Below, in pieces: positions 10,801 through 20,337 of a stretch of DNA of 64,000 nt. The position numbers and the translations under genes are program-made. Under the pieces are notes generated by a model that made no database searches, had not been told where the DNA came from, and was given only the letters and a program-made list of their open reading frames with translations. Location of the stretch: contig OX291543.1 in NCBI GenBank assembly GCA_946406115.1, positions 3,598,501 to 3,662,500 on the forward strand, read 5' to 3'. Position 1 is the stretch's first letter, and every line of letters begins with the position of its first letter. The DNA is from Apoda limacodes (lineage: Eukaryota > Arthropoda > Insecta > Lepidoptera > Limacodidae).

Positions 10801-11688
10801 AAAATACAGAAATATAGCTAAAGATTTTATAATCCGTAATATTTCCTAACATGTCAAATAACAAACTCTTTGTTATTGCTAAGCAACCATAGACTTAGGT
10901 ATAACATAATGTGAAAACTTCTTGATGCTATAGCACTAAGTTAACATATTTGTCTGATATCAAGCTTAGTTTAATGAGTTTAAATATTTTTGAAATAAGT
11001 TTTTTGTTAATACGTAATGTTTTTCTTGAAAAAAAAATTAGATTAAATTAAATTAGGTATGACAGTATTATTATTGGTTTTATGGTAATTGTAGTTGCAG
11101 GTAAATTAAACTTAAATTTTCTTACTGTCTATTGTATGCATGTAGTAAATGTGTTACTGTTTTTACGATAGAGCAACTAGATTATAAGTTTTTACCTCGT
11201 ACCGCCAAGCGCCGCGCCCGAAATCGAACGTAAATACTTAGTTATACTAATGTTAGTATTCAGAATGTAAAAGCTAATTTTTTCTGTAAAGTTACATGGT
11301 TCATAAACTTATATTCGTATTTGTCTGGAATTCGAGACAAAATTGTATGGAAAACTGACTTACTTCTCGAAACCCGTGAATGTACTTGCATACATTTTTC
11401 TCTTGAATTCCAGTGTCCGATTAGCTCGAGACAGTTCCCAATAAGGTCCCAGTTTAAAATTCTTGTGGATAAAATAGGCCATTAATAACATTTCTTGGCA
11501 TTTATTACAACACTCGAAGCTGAGGATCATTCAAAACGTACCTTCCCAAAGGCTACAATTTCAATATTCAAACAAGACCGTAACATGTCTGCATAGTTTT
11601 CTGTTTTATCATTAATGATTCGAGGATTAAATAAGTCCACTAAGTCCTCTCCCGACATGCAGCAAATACACAAAAAACCCTGATACAT
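4657..11688 (-). CDS. ZAD-C2H2 zinc-finger protein (gene span, partial at 3' end)
   Basis: Four exons on the minus strand join in phase: 11688-11542, 7093-6976, 5525-5343 and 4817-4657. Exon 1 gives the first half of a zinc-finger-associated domain (ZAD), with CICC followed by ...[10 protein letters not shown]. Exon 2 gives the second half, [19 protein letters not shown], completing the four-cysteine zinc site used for dimerisation in insect transcription factors. Exon 3 is an acidic, low-complexity linker. Exon 4 ends inside a C2H2 finger, [15 protein letters not shown], whose histidines must lie in a further exon that I could not find before the window edge. Junctions are phase 0, 1 and 1, with donors GTACGT, GTAAGT, GTTAGT and GTAGGT. 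Intron 1 carries a Copia element, and the whole exon-1/Copia block is tandemly repeated upstream. Likely a nuclear DNA-binding protein; the target is unknown. Confidence 0.78.
5343..5525 (-). CDS. ZAD-C2H2 gene, exon 3 (linker)
   Basis: 183 bp between a strong polypyrimidine acceptor (TTTTTTTCAG) and donor GTTAGT. It encodes 60 residues ([20 protein letters not shown]...) with no domain, acidic and polar, as expected between a ZAD and its zinc fingers. Phase agrees with both neighbours. If unspliced, the frame would close two codons later at TAG. Confidence 0.68.
6597..6857 (+). mobile_element. 3' end of CR1/Jockey-like LINE (fragment)
   Basis: Plus-strand match to the 3' end of the non-LTR family seen in fuller form at 18.0-19.5 kb: the end of the RT ORF (CACACTCTAGAACCGAAATG ...) followed by a 3' UTR ending TTGTTTGCCAACTTAGTGGT and an A-run. 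Severely 5'-truncated. It lies in intron 2 of the ZAD gene. Confidence 0.75.
6976..7093 (-). CDS. ZAD-C2H2 gene, exon 2 (second half of ZAD)
   Basis: Acceptor TTTTACAG, then 39 codons plus one base to donor GTAAGT. It contains [19 protein letters not shown], the second Cys pair and the terminal helix of the ZAD fold. If the donor is not used, the frame reads on 6 codons to a TAA at 6956-6958 overlapping an AATAAA signal (minus strand), which would give a 94-residue ZAD-only protein. That makes intron retention a plausible way to produce a dimerisation-only isoform. Confidence 0.78.
7286..7378. repeat. Short palindromic MITE-like repeat, copy 1
   Basis: About 93 bp with ends CTGGAATTTAAGGGAAAAAT and ATTTTCTCTTAAATCCCAG, imperfect inverted repeats. 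A diverged sibling lies at 11325-11413 and, through the tandem duplication, at 16230-16318. All are in the ZAD gene region. No transposase is encoded. Confidence 0.6.
7635..7831 (-). repeat. Copia 3' LTR (copy 1)
   Basis: 197 bp, plus-strand edges TGAAGCAG and AAGTTAACA. The adjoining internal polypurine tract is at about 7832-7843. Confidence 0.85.
8123..8440 (-). pseudogene. Copia RNase H / RT C-terminal region
   Basis: Minus-strand frame with [16 protein letters not shown] and [13 protein letters not shown], the hallmark of the Copia RT-to-RNase H join. A stop and frameshifts separate it from the RT core. Downstream, 7850-8120 retains RNase H remnants in several frames. Confidence 0.8.
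8828..9208 (-). pseudogene. Copia reverse transcriptase N-terminal region
   Basis: 126-residue frame with [18 protein letters not shown] and [20 protein letters not shown], the start of the RVT_2 (Copia) domain. The frame stops at VVKDFK; further RT blocks lie at 8450-8827 in shifted frames. Confidence 0.85.
9399..9890 (-). pseudogene. Copia GAG-pre-integrase and integrase
   Basis: 163-residue frame. [16 protein letters not shown] is the C-x2-C half of the integrase zinc site, followed by the core with [16 protein letters not shown]. It ends near [13 protein letters not shown], a decayed form of the conserved NG-x-AER segment. Upstream residues are fused to the gag tail by frameshift. Confidence 0.8.
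9839..10721 (-). pseudogene. Copia gag (UBN2-type) with decayed zinc knuckle
   Basis: Translation can start at ATG 10721, giving [16 protein letters not shown], the usual gag opening. A stop near 10555 breaks it. A second frame from 10504 carries [11 protein letters not shown] and the knuckle [14 protein letters not shown], where the last Cys has become Phe, so the nucleocapsid would not bind zinc normally. The frame runs on into unrelated residues overlapping the integrase frame, with no DSGA-type protease. Confidence 0.82.
10750..10946 (-). repeat. Copia 5' LTR (copy 1)
   Basis: 197 bp, homologous to 7635-7831 with roughly 10% differences by hand count. On the minus strand it is followed by GGTTACGTAAACCCAGC, which resembles the copia primer site. 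Confidence 0.85.
11325..11413. repeat. Short palindromic MITE-like repeat, copy 2
   Basis: About 89 bp, sibling of 7286-7378: CTGGAATTCGAGACAAAATT ... TTTTTCTCTTGAATTCCAG. It lies just 3' of ZAD exon 1 on the minus strand, inside intron 1. Confidence 0.6.
11542..11688 (-). CDS. ZAD-C2H2 gene, exon 1 (first half of ZAD), proximal copy
   Basis: ATG at 11688-11686, then 49 codons to donor GTACGT. The product starts [20 protein letters not shown] and ends [11 protein letters not shown]. The CICC pair and the ML-x2-CL-x-I helix are the first half of a ZAD, matched by the second half in exon 2 at 7093-6976. Chosen as the start because it is the first ATG, 18 bases before the first Cys. An identical copy lies at 16447-16593. 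Confidence 0.78.
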
Positions 11689-12541
11689 TTTCGTGCACAA
11701 TCAAATTATTAAAAAATTAACTAAATTTCGAAATTAAGTAAGCAAAATCTATTTTTGACGTTTGATGCCGCCTTATAAGACCTTATACGCATTGCATGCC
11801 GTCTGCGGTTCAAGCGGTTGTTGCGGCCCAATTTTGTAACGCACTACGCATTGTGGTGTTGATCGTGATAGATTTCGATACGGTTTTTTTTTTAATATTT
11901 CTTAACAATAATTTCGCGATCCTTCAAACGATTACATCTAATATTACAATTGCAACTACATTTAGAAAAACAGAGCATGCAAACCGAATAAAATAACGGC
12001 ATTATAGTATCACTCACTCGAGTCAATTTGTCTGTCACAATCAATTTGCTCTGAGCCTGCTTCACTGATTAAGTTGAAATTTGGCACTCATAAACTTCGG
12101 TAATCCAAGCAAAGACGTGTAACGTAAATAAATTTATTTTGAATATGAGAGTTATTCTTGCGGTAAATTAGAAAATTAATAAAGAAAGTTTTGCAAACTG
12201 TACTGTATGACATAAAAATACTGAATATATACATAAATATACTAGCTTAATCCAGCGATGTGAACTTTTAAAATAACTGGTAGCTTTTGACTGTATACGG
12301 TTTTCCTTACACTAATAATCTCCAATTCTACCGAAAAATCCTTTTTTATTCCTTGCCTACGTTAAAATCGCAACCTCTCTGCAAAATTTCAAGTCTATGG
12401 TCTATATTTTGAGAAATCAATAAAAAACGACCACTAAAAATAGTTATTAACTTACAGATTACAGAAAAAACCTCTAAGTAGTTTACCTATGGTCTTAAAA
12501 TGACATGGTAAATCTCTTAGTATTGTGTAGATTTCAACTAA

Positions 12542-15500
12542 AAGCAGCAACGCCTGATTTTGTGGATATAGTTCAAGACCAATAACGATGAAAACACAGA
12601 AATATAGCAAAAAAATTTATAATCCGTAATATTTTCTTACATGTCAAATAACAAACACTTTATTATTGCTAAGCAACCATAGACGTAGGTATTACATTAT
12701 GTGAAAACTTCTTGAGGCCATAGCTCTAAGTTAACATTCTCCCCGTCAAGTTAGTTTTCGCATCTGGCAAAAGTCCAAGTTTTAGGCACGTCTTCTGAAA
12801 ACTTGGTTTAGCTACTGGTTTCGTCATAGCATCAGCTACTTGGTGAGCTGAATCTACCTTCATCACTTCTAAGTGGTCTTCTATAATGAGGTGGAATGGC
12901 CTGTGGTCTCATCGCCTCCATGATCGGCATCACTATAACCTTCAAGTCTATTTGATGCATTCTGGTCAGCTTGACATACAATGCCGTGGGTAATTGTGCC
13001 TTTTAAGTATCTCATAATGCGTTTAACTTAAATCCAATCAGCTCTTGTAGGATTCTCTGCGTAGGCAATGTCTGGTCTTGTTCCCAACATGAGATACGCA
13101 AGAGCTCCAACAGCTTCTCTATAAGGGAACTGAGCTTTGTTTTCTGAGTTTTCTTCAGATATTTCTACGTCTTCTCTAATATCTTTCTGTATAGGTGTGG
13201 AAACCTGTTTGCAATAACTCATTTGAAAACGCTCTACTACTTTCTTCGCATACGCTTCTTGTTTTATTTTTATTGAACCGTTTCTCAAACGTTCTATTTC
13301 TAGACCTAGGTAACAGGTGGCTGGCTTTATTGTAATCTTAAGGCGTTTTTTTTAAATCATATATGAAATGCTTAATCATATTACTATCTGAAGCAGCTAC
13401 CAAGCCATCATCAACATAAAGTGTGAGGATTATCTTTTTCTCTCCTACGTTATTTATATATCACATTTCAGCAAAACAGGAGTTCCAGGATCTGGGTGCC
13501 TGCTTCCGTCCATACAAGCTTCTATTAAGTCTACAAACTTTAGAAAAGCATCACTGGAACCTTCTGGCTGCTTCCGATATATTTCTTCTGTAAGTTTTCC
13601 ATTTAAGAACGCTGTGCATACGTTGAATTGTAATAGTGCCAGTTTTTCTTGAGCTGTGACACTAAGTAAACCTCTAATAGTTGCAAGGCGAGCGACTGGA
13701 CTAAAAGTCTCACTATAATCAATGCCTTTCTTCTATTTGAAGTCCTTCACAACCAAGCGAGCTTTGTATTTATCTATTGAACCATCAGGGTTTGTCTTCT
13801 TCTTATAAACCCATTTGCAGGGCAAAGCTTTTCTGCTTGTTGGCAATTCTTGAAGTGTCCAAACATTTAAATCTTTCAAAGATTTCAGTTCATGTTTCAT
13901 AGCTTCCATCCATTTTTCTTTTTCTTCGCTAGCCATTGCAGCTTCGAAGGTAACTGGAGTCACACAATTAACATAATCATTGAATTTACATTGAGCCTGA
14001 ATTTTAGATCGATCTCTCAAATTGTATTGTTGTTTATTTCCGTCACTAAATTCAGTATCCTCTATATCTCCCTCTAATTCAATGGATTCTTCAATCTGTG
14101 TATTTTCTAGCAACGACTCATCTGTCCTTTCAATTTATTCAATGTTTTCTTCTTAAATGTTTGATGCTTGATTTTTTTATTAAACCACAACTCATAAGGA
14201 GACTTGACTTTTTGTCTTGTAGCTCCCGTCCTATTAAGAATTTATGTCGCCGTGTTTATAAGCTCTGTCCATAAACCTAGAGGCAACGTATTATGTGCAT
14301 ACATTATACTTCTTGCAGCTTCAACCAATGTTCTATTCTCCCTTCCACTGCACCCATTCTGTTTAGGTGTAAAGGGCATGGTGAAACGCTGTTTGATTCC
14401 GTTTCCTTTAATATCTCTTGTATATCATGGTTGTCAAACTCTCCTCCATTGCCACTTAATATTGCCTTTGTTTCTGCAATCATTTGAATCAACTTCTGTT
14501 TTACTTCACTTTTTCTCCTCAAAAAATAAACATGGCGATATCCAGAGTAATCGTATTTAAATAAAATAAAGGATCTGTACTTGTATATAGAATACAGAAA
14601 TGGCCTGCATACACCTGTATTTATAAGCTCGCCGGGTACAGTGGCTTTGTCTCTGACGCCAAATTTAAGGCGGTGAGATTTCCCATAGACACATCCTTCA
14701 CACAGCTCGCGATCAATAAATAGTTTTATTCCAAGCTCTCTTTCTACAACATCTTGTTTTTTAAAATTTTGACAAATTCTAGAGCAGTCATGCACGTTGA
14801 TTCCACTGACATAATACTCATATTAGCGCGTTGAGTCATAGGAGTATTAACTTTAGATGGTCTTCCATCGTGTATCCACTTATGAAAATTTTTCACACGA
14901 TGTCCAATTTCGTTACAGTAATTACAGCGCATATTATCATCTCTGTTTTTGTTCTTATATTTGCGTTGCGTTTTGCTCCTCGTATTCGTAACCAAAACTT
15001 CTTCACTAGGTTCAACTTGTTTACATGTAAGAGCCCTCTCATATGCGCACAAGTGATTTGTCAAATTCTCTATGTTTCTCTCTTCTTTACTTAACAGCAA
15101 CCAACTGGACTTGAATGCAAAAAACTTTCCATCAAGGGTGTCAAGAATTTTACAAATTAGAAACAGGTCTGGCAACTGTTTGTCAGCAACAGAATTGCTA
15201 ATTTCAATATTCAATTCACTCCATACATTCTTAAGTTTTGACATATGCGTCCCTACATCATCGGTCGGTGTTTGTTTGAAACTGAAGAACTCCATACATA
15301 GGTTGTAAGCTCTGTCCTCTGACTGACCATCAAATAAACGATGAAGCTCAAGCCATACCTCTCTTGCTGACGAAAAACGCATAACTTTTTTTAAGGTTTC
15401 TTGTTTCATGTTAGCAATAGCAGTGCATTGGTATCTGCTTTTATAAACTTCGCTAGCACTACTGCTGCATCTTTGGCTTCTGAGCTGCTTCTTCTTCAGC

Positions 15501-15851
15501 AGCTTCTACAACGTCTAAAGCATGCGGTGTGCCTCCAAGAAGGATACGCATCTTATATTTCCATGTCGGCCACGTAGCTTTTCCATCTAAGTTCCCGATT
15601 GAAACTTTCGTTGATAAGTTTTCCATTATAAACTAAAGCTGGGTTTACGTAACCTAGAGCAGCAGGGCCTGATTTTATGGATATAGTTCAAGACCAATTA
15701 CAATGAAAATACAGAAATATAGCTAAAGATTTTATAATCCGTAATATTTCCTAACATGTCAAATAACAAACTCTTTGTTATTGCTAAGCAACCATAGACT
15801 TAGGTATAACATAATGTGAAAACTTCTTGATGCTATAGCACTAAGTTAACA
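12542..15851 (-). mobile_element. Copia element, duplicated copy (lacks 2 bp of 3' LTR)
   Basis: Same element as 7635-10946, copied by segmental duplication and not by transposition: it shares the internal stops, frameshifts and LTR differences, and has no target duplication at its left end. Its 3' LTR is 12542-12736 and its 5' LTR 15655-15851. The coding remnants are RNase H about 13028, RT 13733-14113, integrase 14304-14795 and gag 14744-15626. Confidence 0.9.
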
Positions 15852-16229
15852 TATTTGTCTGATATCAAGCTTAGTTTAATGAGTTTAAATATTTTTGAAA
15901 TAAGTTTTTTGTTAATACGTAATGTTTTTCTTGAAAAAAAAATTAGATTAAATTAAATTAGGTATGACAGTATTATTATTGGTTTTATGGTAATTGTAGT
16001 TGCAGGTAAATTAAACTTAAATTTTCTTACTGTCTATTGTATGCATGTAGTAAATGTGTTACTGTTTTTACGATAGAGCAACTAGATTATAAGTTTTTAC
16101 CTCGTACCGCCAAGCGCCGCGCCCGAAATCGAACGTAAATACTTAGTTATACTAATGTTAGTATTCAGAATGTAAAAGCTAATTTTTTCTGTAAAGTTAC
16201 ATGGTTCATAAACTTATATTCGTATTTGT

Positions 16230-16318
16230 CTGGAATTCGAGACAAAATTGTATGGAAAACTGACTTACTTCTCGAAACCCGTGAATGTACTTGCATACAT
16301 TTTTCTCTTGAATTCCAG
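16230..16318. repeat. Short palindromic MITE-like repeat, duplicated copy
   Basis: Identical to 11325-11413, carried along by the tandem duplication. Confidence 0.6.
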
Positions 16319-16446
16319 TGTCCGATTAGCTCGAGACAGTTCCCAATAAGGTCCCAGTTTAAAATTCTTGTGGATAAAATAGGCCATTAATAACATTTCT
16401 TGGCATTTATTACAACACTCGAAGCTGAGGATCATTCAAAACGTAC

Positions 16447-16593
16447 CTTCCCAAAGGCTACAATTTCAATATTCAAACAAGACCGTAACATGTCTGCATA
16501 GTTTTCTGTTTTATCATTAATGATTCGAGGATTAAATAAGTCCACTAAGTCCTCTCCCGACATGCAGCAAATACACAAAAAACCCTGATACAT
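16447..16593 (-). CDS. Duplicate ZAD exon 1 (distal copy)
   Basis: Identical to exon 1 at 11542-11688, with the same ATG (16593-16591) and the same GTACGT donor. If transcription starts upstream of it, the transcript could splice this copy either to exon 2 at 7093 (skipping the proximal copy) with the same protein result, or into the proximal copy only if a cryptic acceptor exists. It could also be inert. Nothing in the sequence favours one copy as the used first exon. Confidence 0.6.
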
Positions 16594-17444
16594 TTTCGTG
16601 CACAATCAAATTATTAAAAAATTAACTAAATTTCGAAATTAAGTAAGCAAAATCTATTTTTGACGTTTGATGCCGCCTTATAAGACCTTATACGCATTGC
16701 ATGCCGTCTGCGGTTCAAGCGGTTGTTGCGGCCCAATTTTGTAACGCACTACGCATTGTGGTGTTGATCGTGATAGATTTCGATACGGTTTTTTTTTTAA
16801 TATTTCTTAACAATAATTTCGCGATCCTTCAAACGATTACATCTAATATTACAATTGCAACTACATTTAGAAAAACAGAGCATGCAAACCGAATAAAATA
16901 ACGGCATTATAGTATCACTCACTCGAGTCAATTTGTCTGTCACAATCAATTTGCTCTGAGCCTGCTTCACTGATTAAGTTGAAATTTGGCACTCATAAAC
17001 TTCGGTAATCCAAGCAAAGACGTGTAACGTAAATAAATTTATTTTGAATATGAGAGTTATTCTTGCGGTAAATTAGAAAATTAATAAAGAAAGTTTTGCA
17101 AACTGTACTGTATGACATAAAAATACTGAATATATACATAAATATACTAGCTTAATCCAGCGATGTGAACTTTTAAAATAACTGGTAGCTTTTGACTGTA
17201 TACGGTTTTCCTTACACTAATAATCTCCAATTCTACCGAAAAATCCTTTTTTATTCCTTGCCTACGTTAAAATCGCAACCTCTCTGCAAAATTTCAAGTC
17301 TATGGTCTATATTTTGAGAAATCAATAAAAAACGACCACTAAAAATAGTTATTAACTTACAGATTACAGAAAAAACCTCTAAGTAGTTTACCTATGGTCT
17401 TAAAATGACATGGTAAATCTCTTAGTATTGTGTAGATTTCAACT

Positions 17445-18042
17445 TACAAAATCAACATAAAAAAAATAAAAAAACCTATTAAGTATGGAGCCGTCAGTGC
17501 GCGAGCCCAACTTGCATTTCACAGATTTCTTGAGCCTTGGGCTGCGCGGAGGCAGTTTGCCGCAAAACTCTACGCACAATGTGTTAAGATAGCATATCCA
17601 GTGAGTCCCTAGATTCGAATTTTGTAACATCTATTCTAGTGGTAATACCGATAATCTTCTAGACAACGACTTTCTTATTGTTATAAGAAAGTTATATCTG
17701 TCTACTCTAATAACTTTACGGTCAAGTTGTATTTATATTACATACACGACATCAACTTTAATATAAGGCGGCAATTCGCGCGCCACCACACAACCAGTGG
17801 CATGCCGCCTAGTGCGTATGACCCTTTATATTCTCTCTATATGGCTTTTATAAAAATACAGATTATAAATAAATTACGGATTGAGTGACAGATTACTCTA
17901 GATAAAATGTATTATACAGTATCAATATATAAGTTCCTTGATTATGCCTTTTGTAATTTACCGTTTGTGGAAATCGTCGTAGGCTTTTATGTAGGTTTCC
18001 TTGGACTCTTCTGGAAGAAGGCTGTTAACGGCTTTAGATTAT
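17445..18042. other. Unique non-coding stretch
   Basis: No gene recognised. It would hold the promoter of the distal exon-1 copy if that is used. At 17765-17825 there is a GGCGGCAATTCG / GCATGCCGCC pair with local inverted symmetry. Confidence 0.4.
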
Positions 18043-19512
18043 TTTTTTCTTTATACCACTAAGGTGGCAAACAAGCTTACGGTCCGCCTGATGGTAAGCG
18101 GTAACCGCAGCCTATGGACGCTTGCAACACCAGGGGTATCACTCGCACGTTGCCGACCCATCACAAATCTAATAACATCTTTCTTGAAGACCCCATACTG
18201 TAGTCCTTGGAGAATGCCTTGGCAGAGAGCTCATTCCACAACCCAAGCGTTTGCTGGAGGAAGTTTATCTGAAACCGTACTATACGCGACCATTTCGGTT
18301 CTAAAGTGTGAGAATGAATTCCCTGCCGATGGCGAGCAGTGCGATGGTAGAAAGTAGCCGTGGGCATCATTTCGTTTGACAATTCCTCAGAACACAACAC
18401 ATTGTACAAGCGGTAGAACACACACAGGGATGCAAAGTCTCTCCTCAGTCTTAAGGACTCGATACCGCAAGTGAGTTTGGAATCGTCGACAATTCACAGC
18501 CCGTCGTTGAACCGAGGCAAAAGGGCCAAGCTGGTATCCGGGTGCACCCGCCCAGAGATGGCAGCAGTACTCCATATGGGGCCGGACTTGCGACTTGTTA
18601 AGCAGCAACCTTTACCCCGACGTGAAGTACTGCTTCGCTCTGTTGAGTACACCAAGATTTTTTGGCGCCAGCTTCACCTTGTCCTGCAGATGATTTCGGA
18701 ACTGAACATCGCTGGAGATGTCAAAACCAAAGATTCCAATGCTCTTGGAGATGGAGAGGGGAGTGTTGTGGAATTGTGGGACCACAGTGAATGGGGTTTT
18801 CTTAGCGGTGAACGCGCACAATTGTGTCTTTGTAGGGTTGAATCGGACCAAGTTTTCCCCTCGCCAGTCAGAGACCTTGGACAGAGTGATCTCGATTTGA
18901 GACACAAGTTCTTCACGTTTTGCCTTCACAACGGAACGAGGGATGCTTGCTCGACCCGTGTAATAAGCGTCTTCAGTACTGTCATCTGCATAGCAGTGTA
19001 TGATATTGATGTCCAACATATCATTGATATGCAGTAGAAACAGTGTAGGAGACAGCACAGAGCCTTGCGGGACGCCAGCATTAATGTCCATGCTATCAGA
19101 GCATCTACCATCAACTACGTTTCGTATGCGTCTGCCGGACAAAAAGCTAGCCACCCATTTGCACAAACCCTCGGGCACTCCGTTAGATGGCAACTTCGAT
19201 AGAAGACACCGGTACCGATCGAACGCCTTCAATATATCCAGGCTACATACCAATGCCTCCCCCTGACTCTCAATGGCTAGTGCCCATCGGTATGTGAGAT
19301 ACACTAGAAGGTCATCAGTCGAGCGACCGTGGCGAAAGCCATATTGACGGTCACTGACCGGTCGTGTTCTTCTAGGTATCTTAGAAGCTGTGTGTTGATT
19401 ACACGCTCCATCACCTTGGGGAGGAGAGAGGTGATAGCGATAGGCCTGTAATTCGATGTAACTGATCTATCGCCCTTTTTGGGCACCGGGTTCACATTCG
19501 CAGTCTTCCATT
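18043..19512 (-). mobile_element. CR1/Jockey-like non-LTR retrotransposon, 5'-truncated
   Basis: The longest copy of this family in the window. On the minus strand it reads NPVPKKGDRSVTSNYRPIAI (RT fingers), SLDILKAFDR (the catalytic-Asp block), GVPQGSVLSPTLF, and CYADDST (the YADD catalytic centre). The thumb/C-terminal tail follows, with KSQVRPHMEYCCHLWAGAPG and [20 protein letters not shown]. The 3' UTR ends in TTTGCCACCTTAGTGGTATAAAG with an A-rich tail (plus-strand T-run at about 18040). At least three frameshifts make it non-functional. The endonuclease part is missing. Clade placement between CR1 and Jockey is not certain. Confidence 0.88.
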
Positions 19513-20337
19513 AAATGTACTCTGGAGTCAAATCACTATCCATGGTGAAAGTTTTCATACAAATTTTTTTCTTGTTGTGATTCTAATCTCAAATCACATT
19601 AAATCCTTTCATTACATTATTGGACCTCATGACTTAGTTTTGGTGAGGTTCGCATGATTTATTATAGACATGTCAGGAAATGGTCGGTTTTTATCCTTTT
19701 GTTAAATATGAGTAATAACACATTCTTTATATCGGTCTAGATTTAAATTTAGTAACTAATCATCAAATCAACAGTCATCCAACGTCCGCTAATGCATATC
19801 GCACGTGTTGTGTCCGTCCCACTGACCTCTATTGTCTGTCCGTATTAATAGCCTATAAAATTAAAAATACCTTCGATTTCTTTAAAAATGTTACCAGAGT
19901 GCATGACGTGTAAAAAATATCCCATTGCAAAAATTAGGTTTTTGCAACCCAGAGACTTACCCTTAGAATGAACCTACTAGAATTTTACAAGAATCCGATA
20001 AATATTCCCCGCTCATTAAATGAAATGTTGATCAATTCTTCGACCTATAAAAGTCTGTACCGCTACATCAACAACACGGTTGAAAATGTATAAAATAATT
20101 TTCGACATCATATTGAAGTCATGGCTGTATGGGTCAGTCCCTAGCCTTTCCAAGAGGATAAATAAACATAATCATCATATATGTTAAACTATGTACCTGT
20201 GTTATAGTTTTTTTGCGTTTTTTGCATTGTATACAAAATAAAAGCTTCAATGAATTCTTTTTTAGGAAAATGAAACGAAATCACACTTTAGTGTTTTGTG
20301 TTGATTATTAGTGCACAGGAAAAAAAAGACAATATAC
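19513..20337. other. Upstream region of dioxygenase 1
   Basis: No coding exon recognised. Two potential splice acceptors (TTCTTTTTTAG near 20265 and ATTAGTGCACAG near 20319) suggest that the dioxygenase transcript may have an upstream 5' UTR exon. A short upstream frame starting MKRNHTLVF (about 20271) ends at 20310. Confidence 0.4.

Larger units (their letters stand above)
7635..10946 (-). mobile_element. Ty1/Copia LTR retrotransposon, degenerate
   Basis: A 3.3-kb element flanked by TATTT target duplications (7630-7634 and 10947-10951). The 3' LTR is 7635-7831 and the 5' LTR 10750-10946, each 197 bp with TG...CA ends (one end decayed to TA); I count about 20 differences between them, so insertion is not recent. 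A polypurine tract (GACGGGGAGAA) precedes the 3' LTR, and a primer site resembling the internal tRNA-iMet site of copia follows the 5' LTR. Gag, integrase, RT and RNase H pieces run in the normal Copia order on the minus strand but are broken by stops and frameshifts. The protease between gag and integrase is not visible, consistent with internal deletion. It sits in intron 1 of the ZAD gene, in the same orientation. Confidence 0.9.
12542..17444. repeat. Second unit of a 4.9-kb tandem duplication (first unit 7637-12539)
   Basis: Every feature between 7637 and 12539 reappears 4,905 bp further on: the Copia element, its frames, the MITE-like repeat and ZAD exon 1. All stretches and predicted peptides I compared are identical, non-coding parts included. 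The join at 12539-12542 reads ...TTTCAACT-AA-AAGCAGCAACG: two untemplated bases lie between units, and the left edge of the repeated block falls 2 bp inside the Copia 3' LTR end. At the far end, 17445 onward is unique sequence. Either a very recent duplication or an assembly artefact. Confidence 0.95.

Noticed and set aside
18471..19037. 188-codon plus-strand frame
   Set aside because: Antisense shadow of the LINE reverse transcriptase, whose minus-strand frames carry YADD and GVPQGSVLSP.
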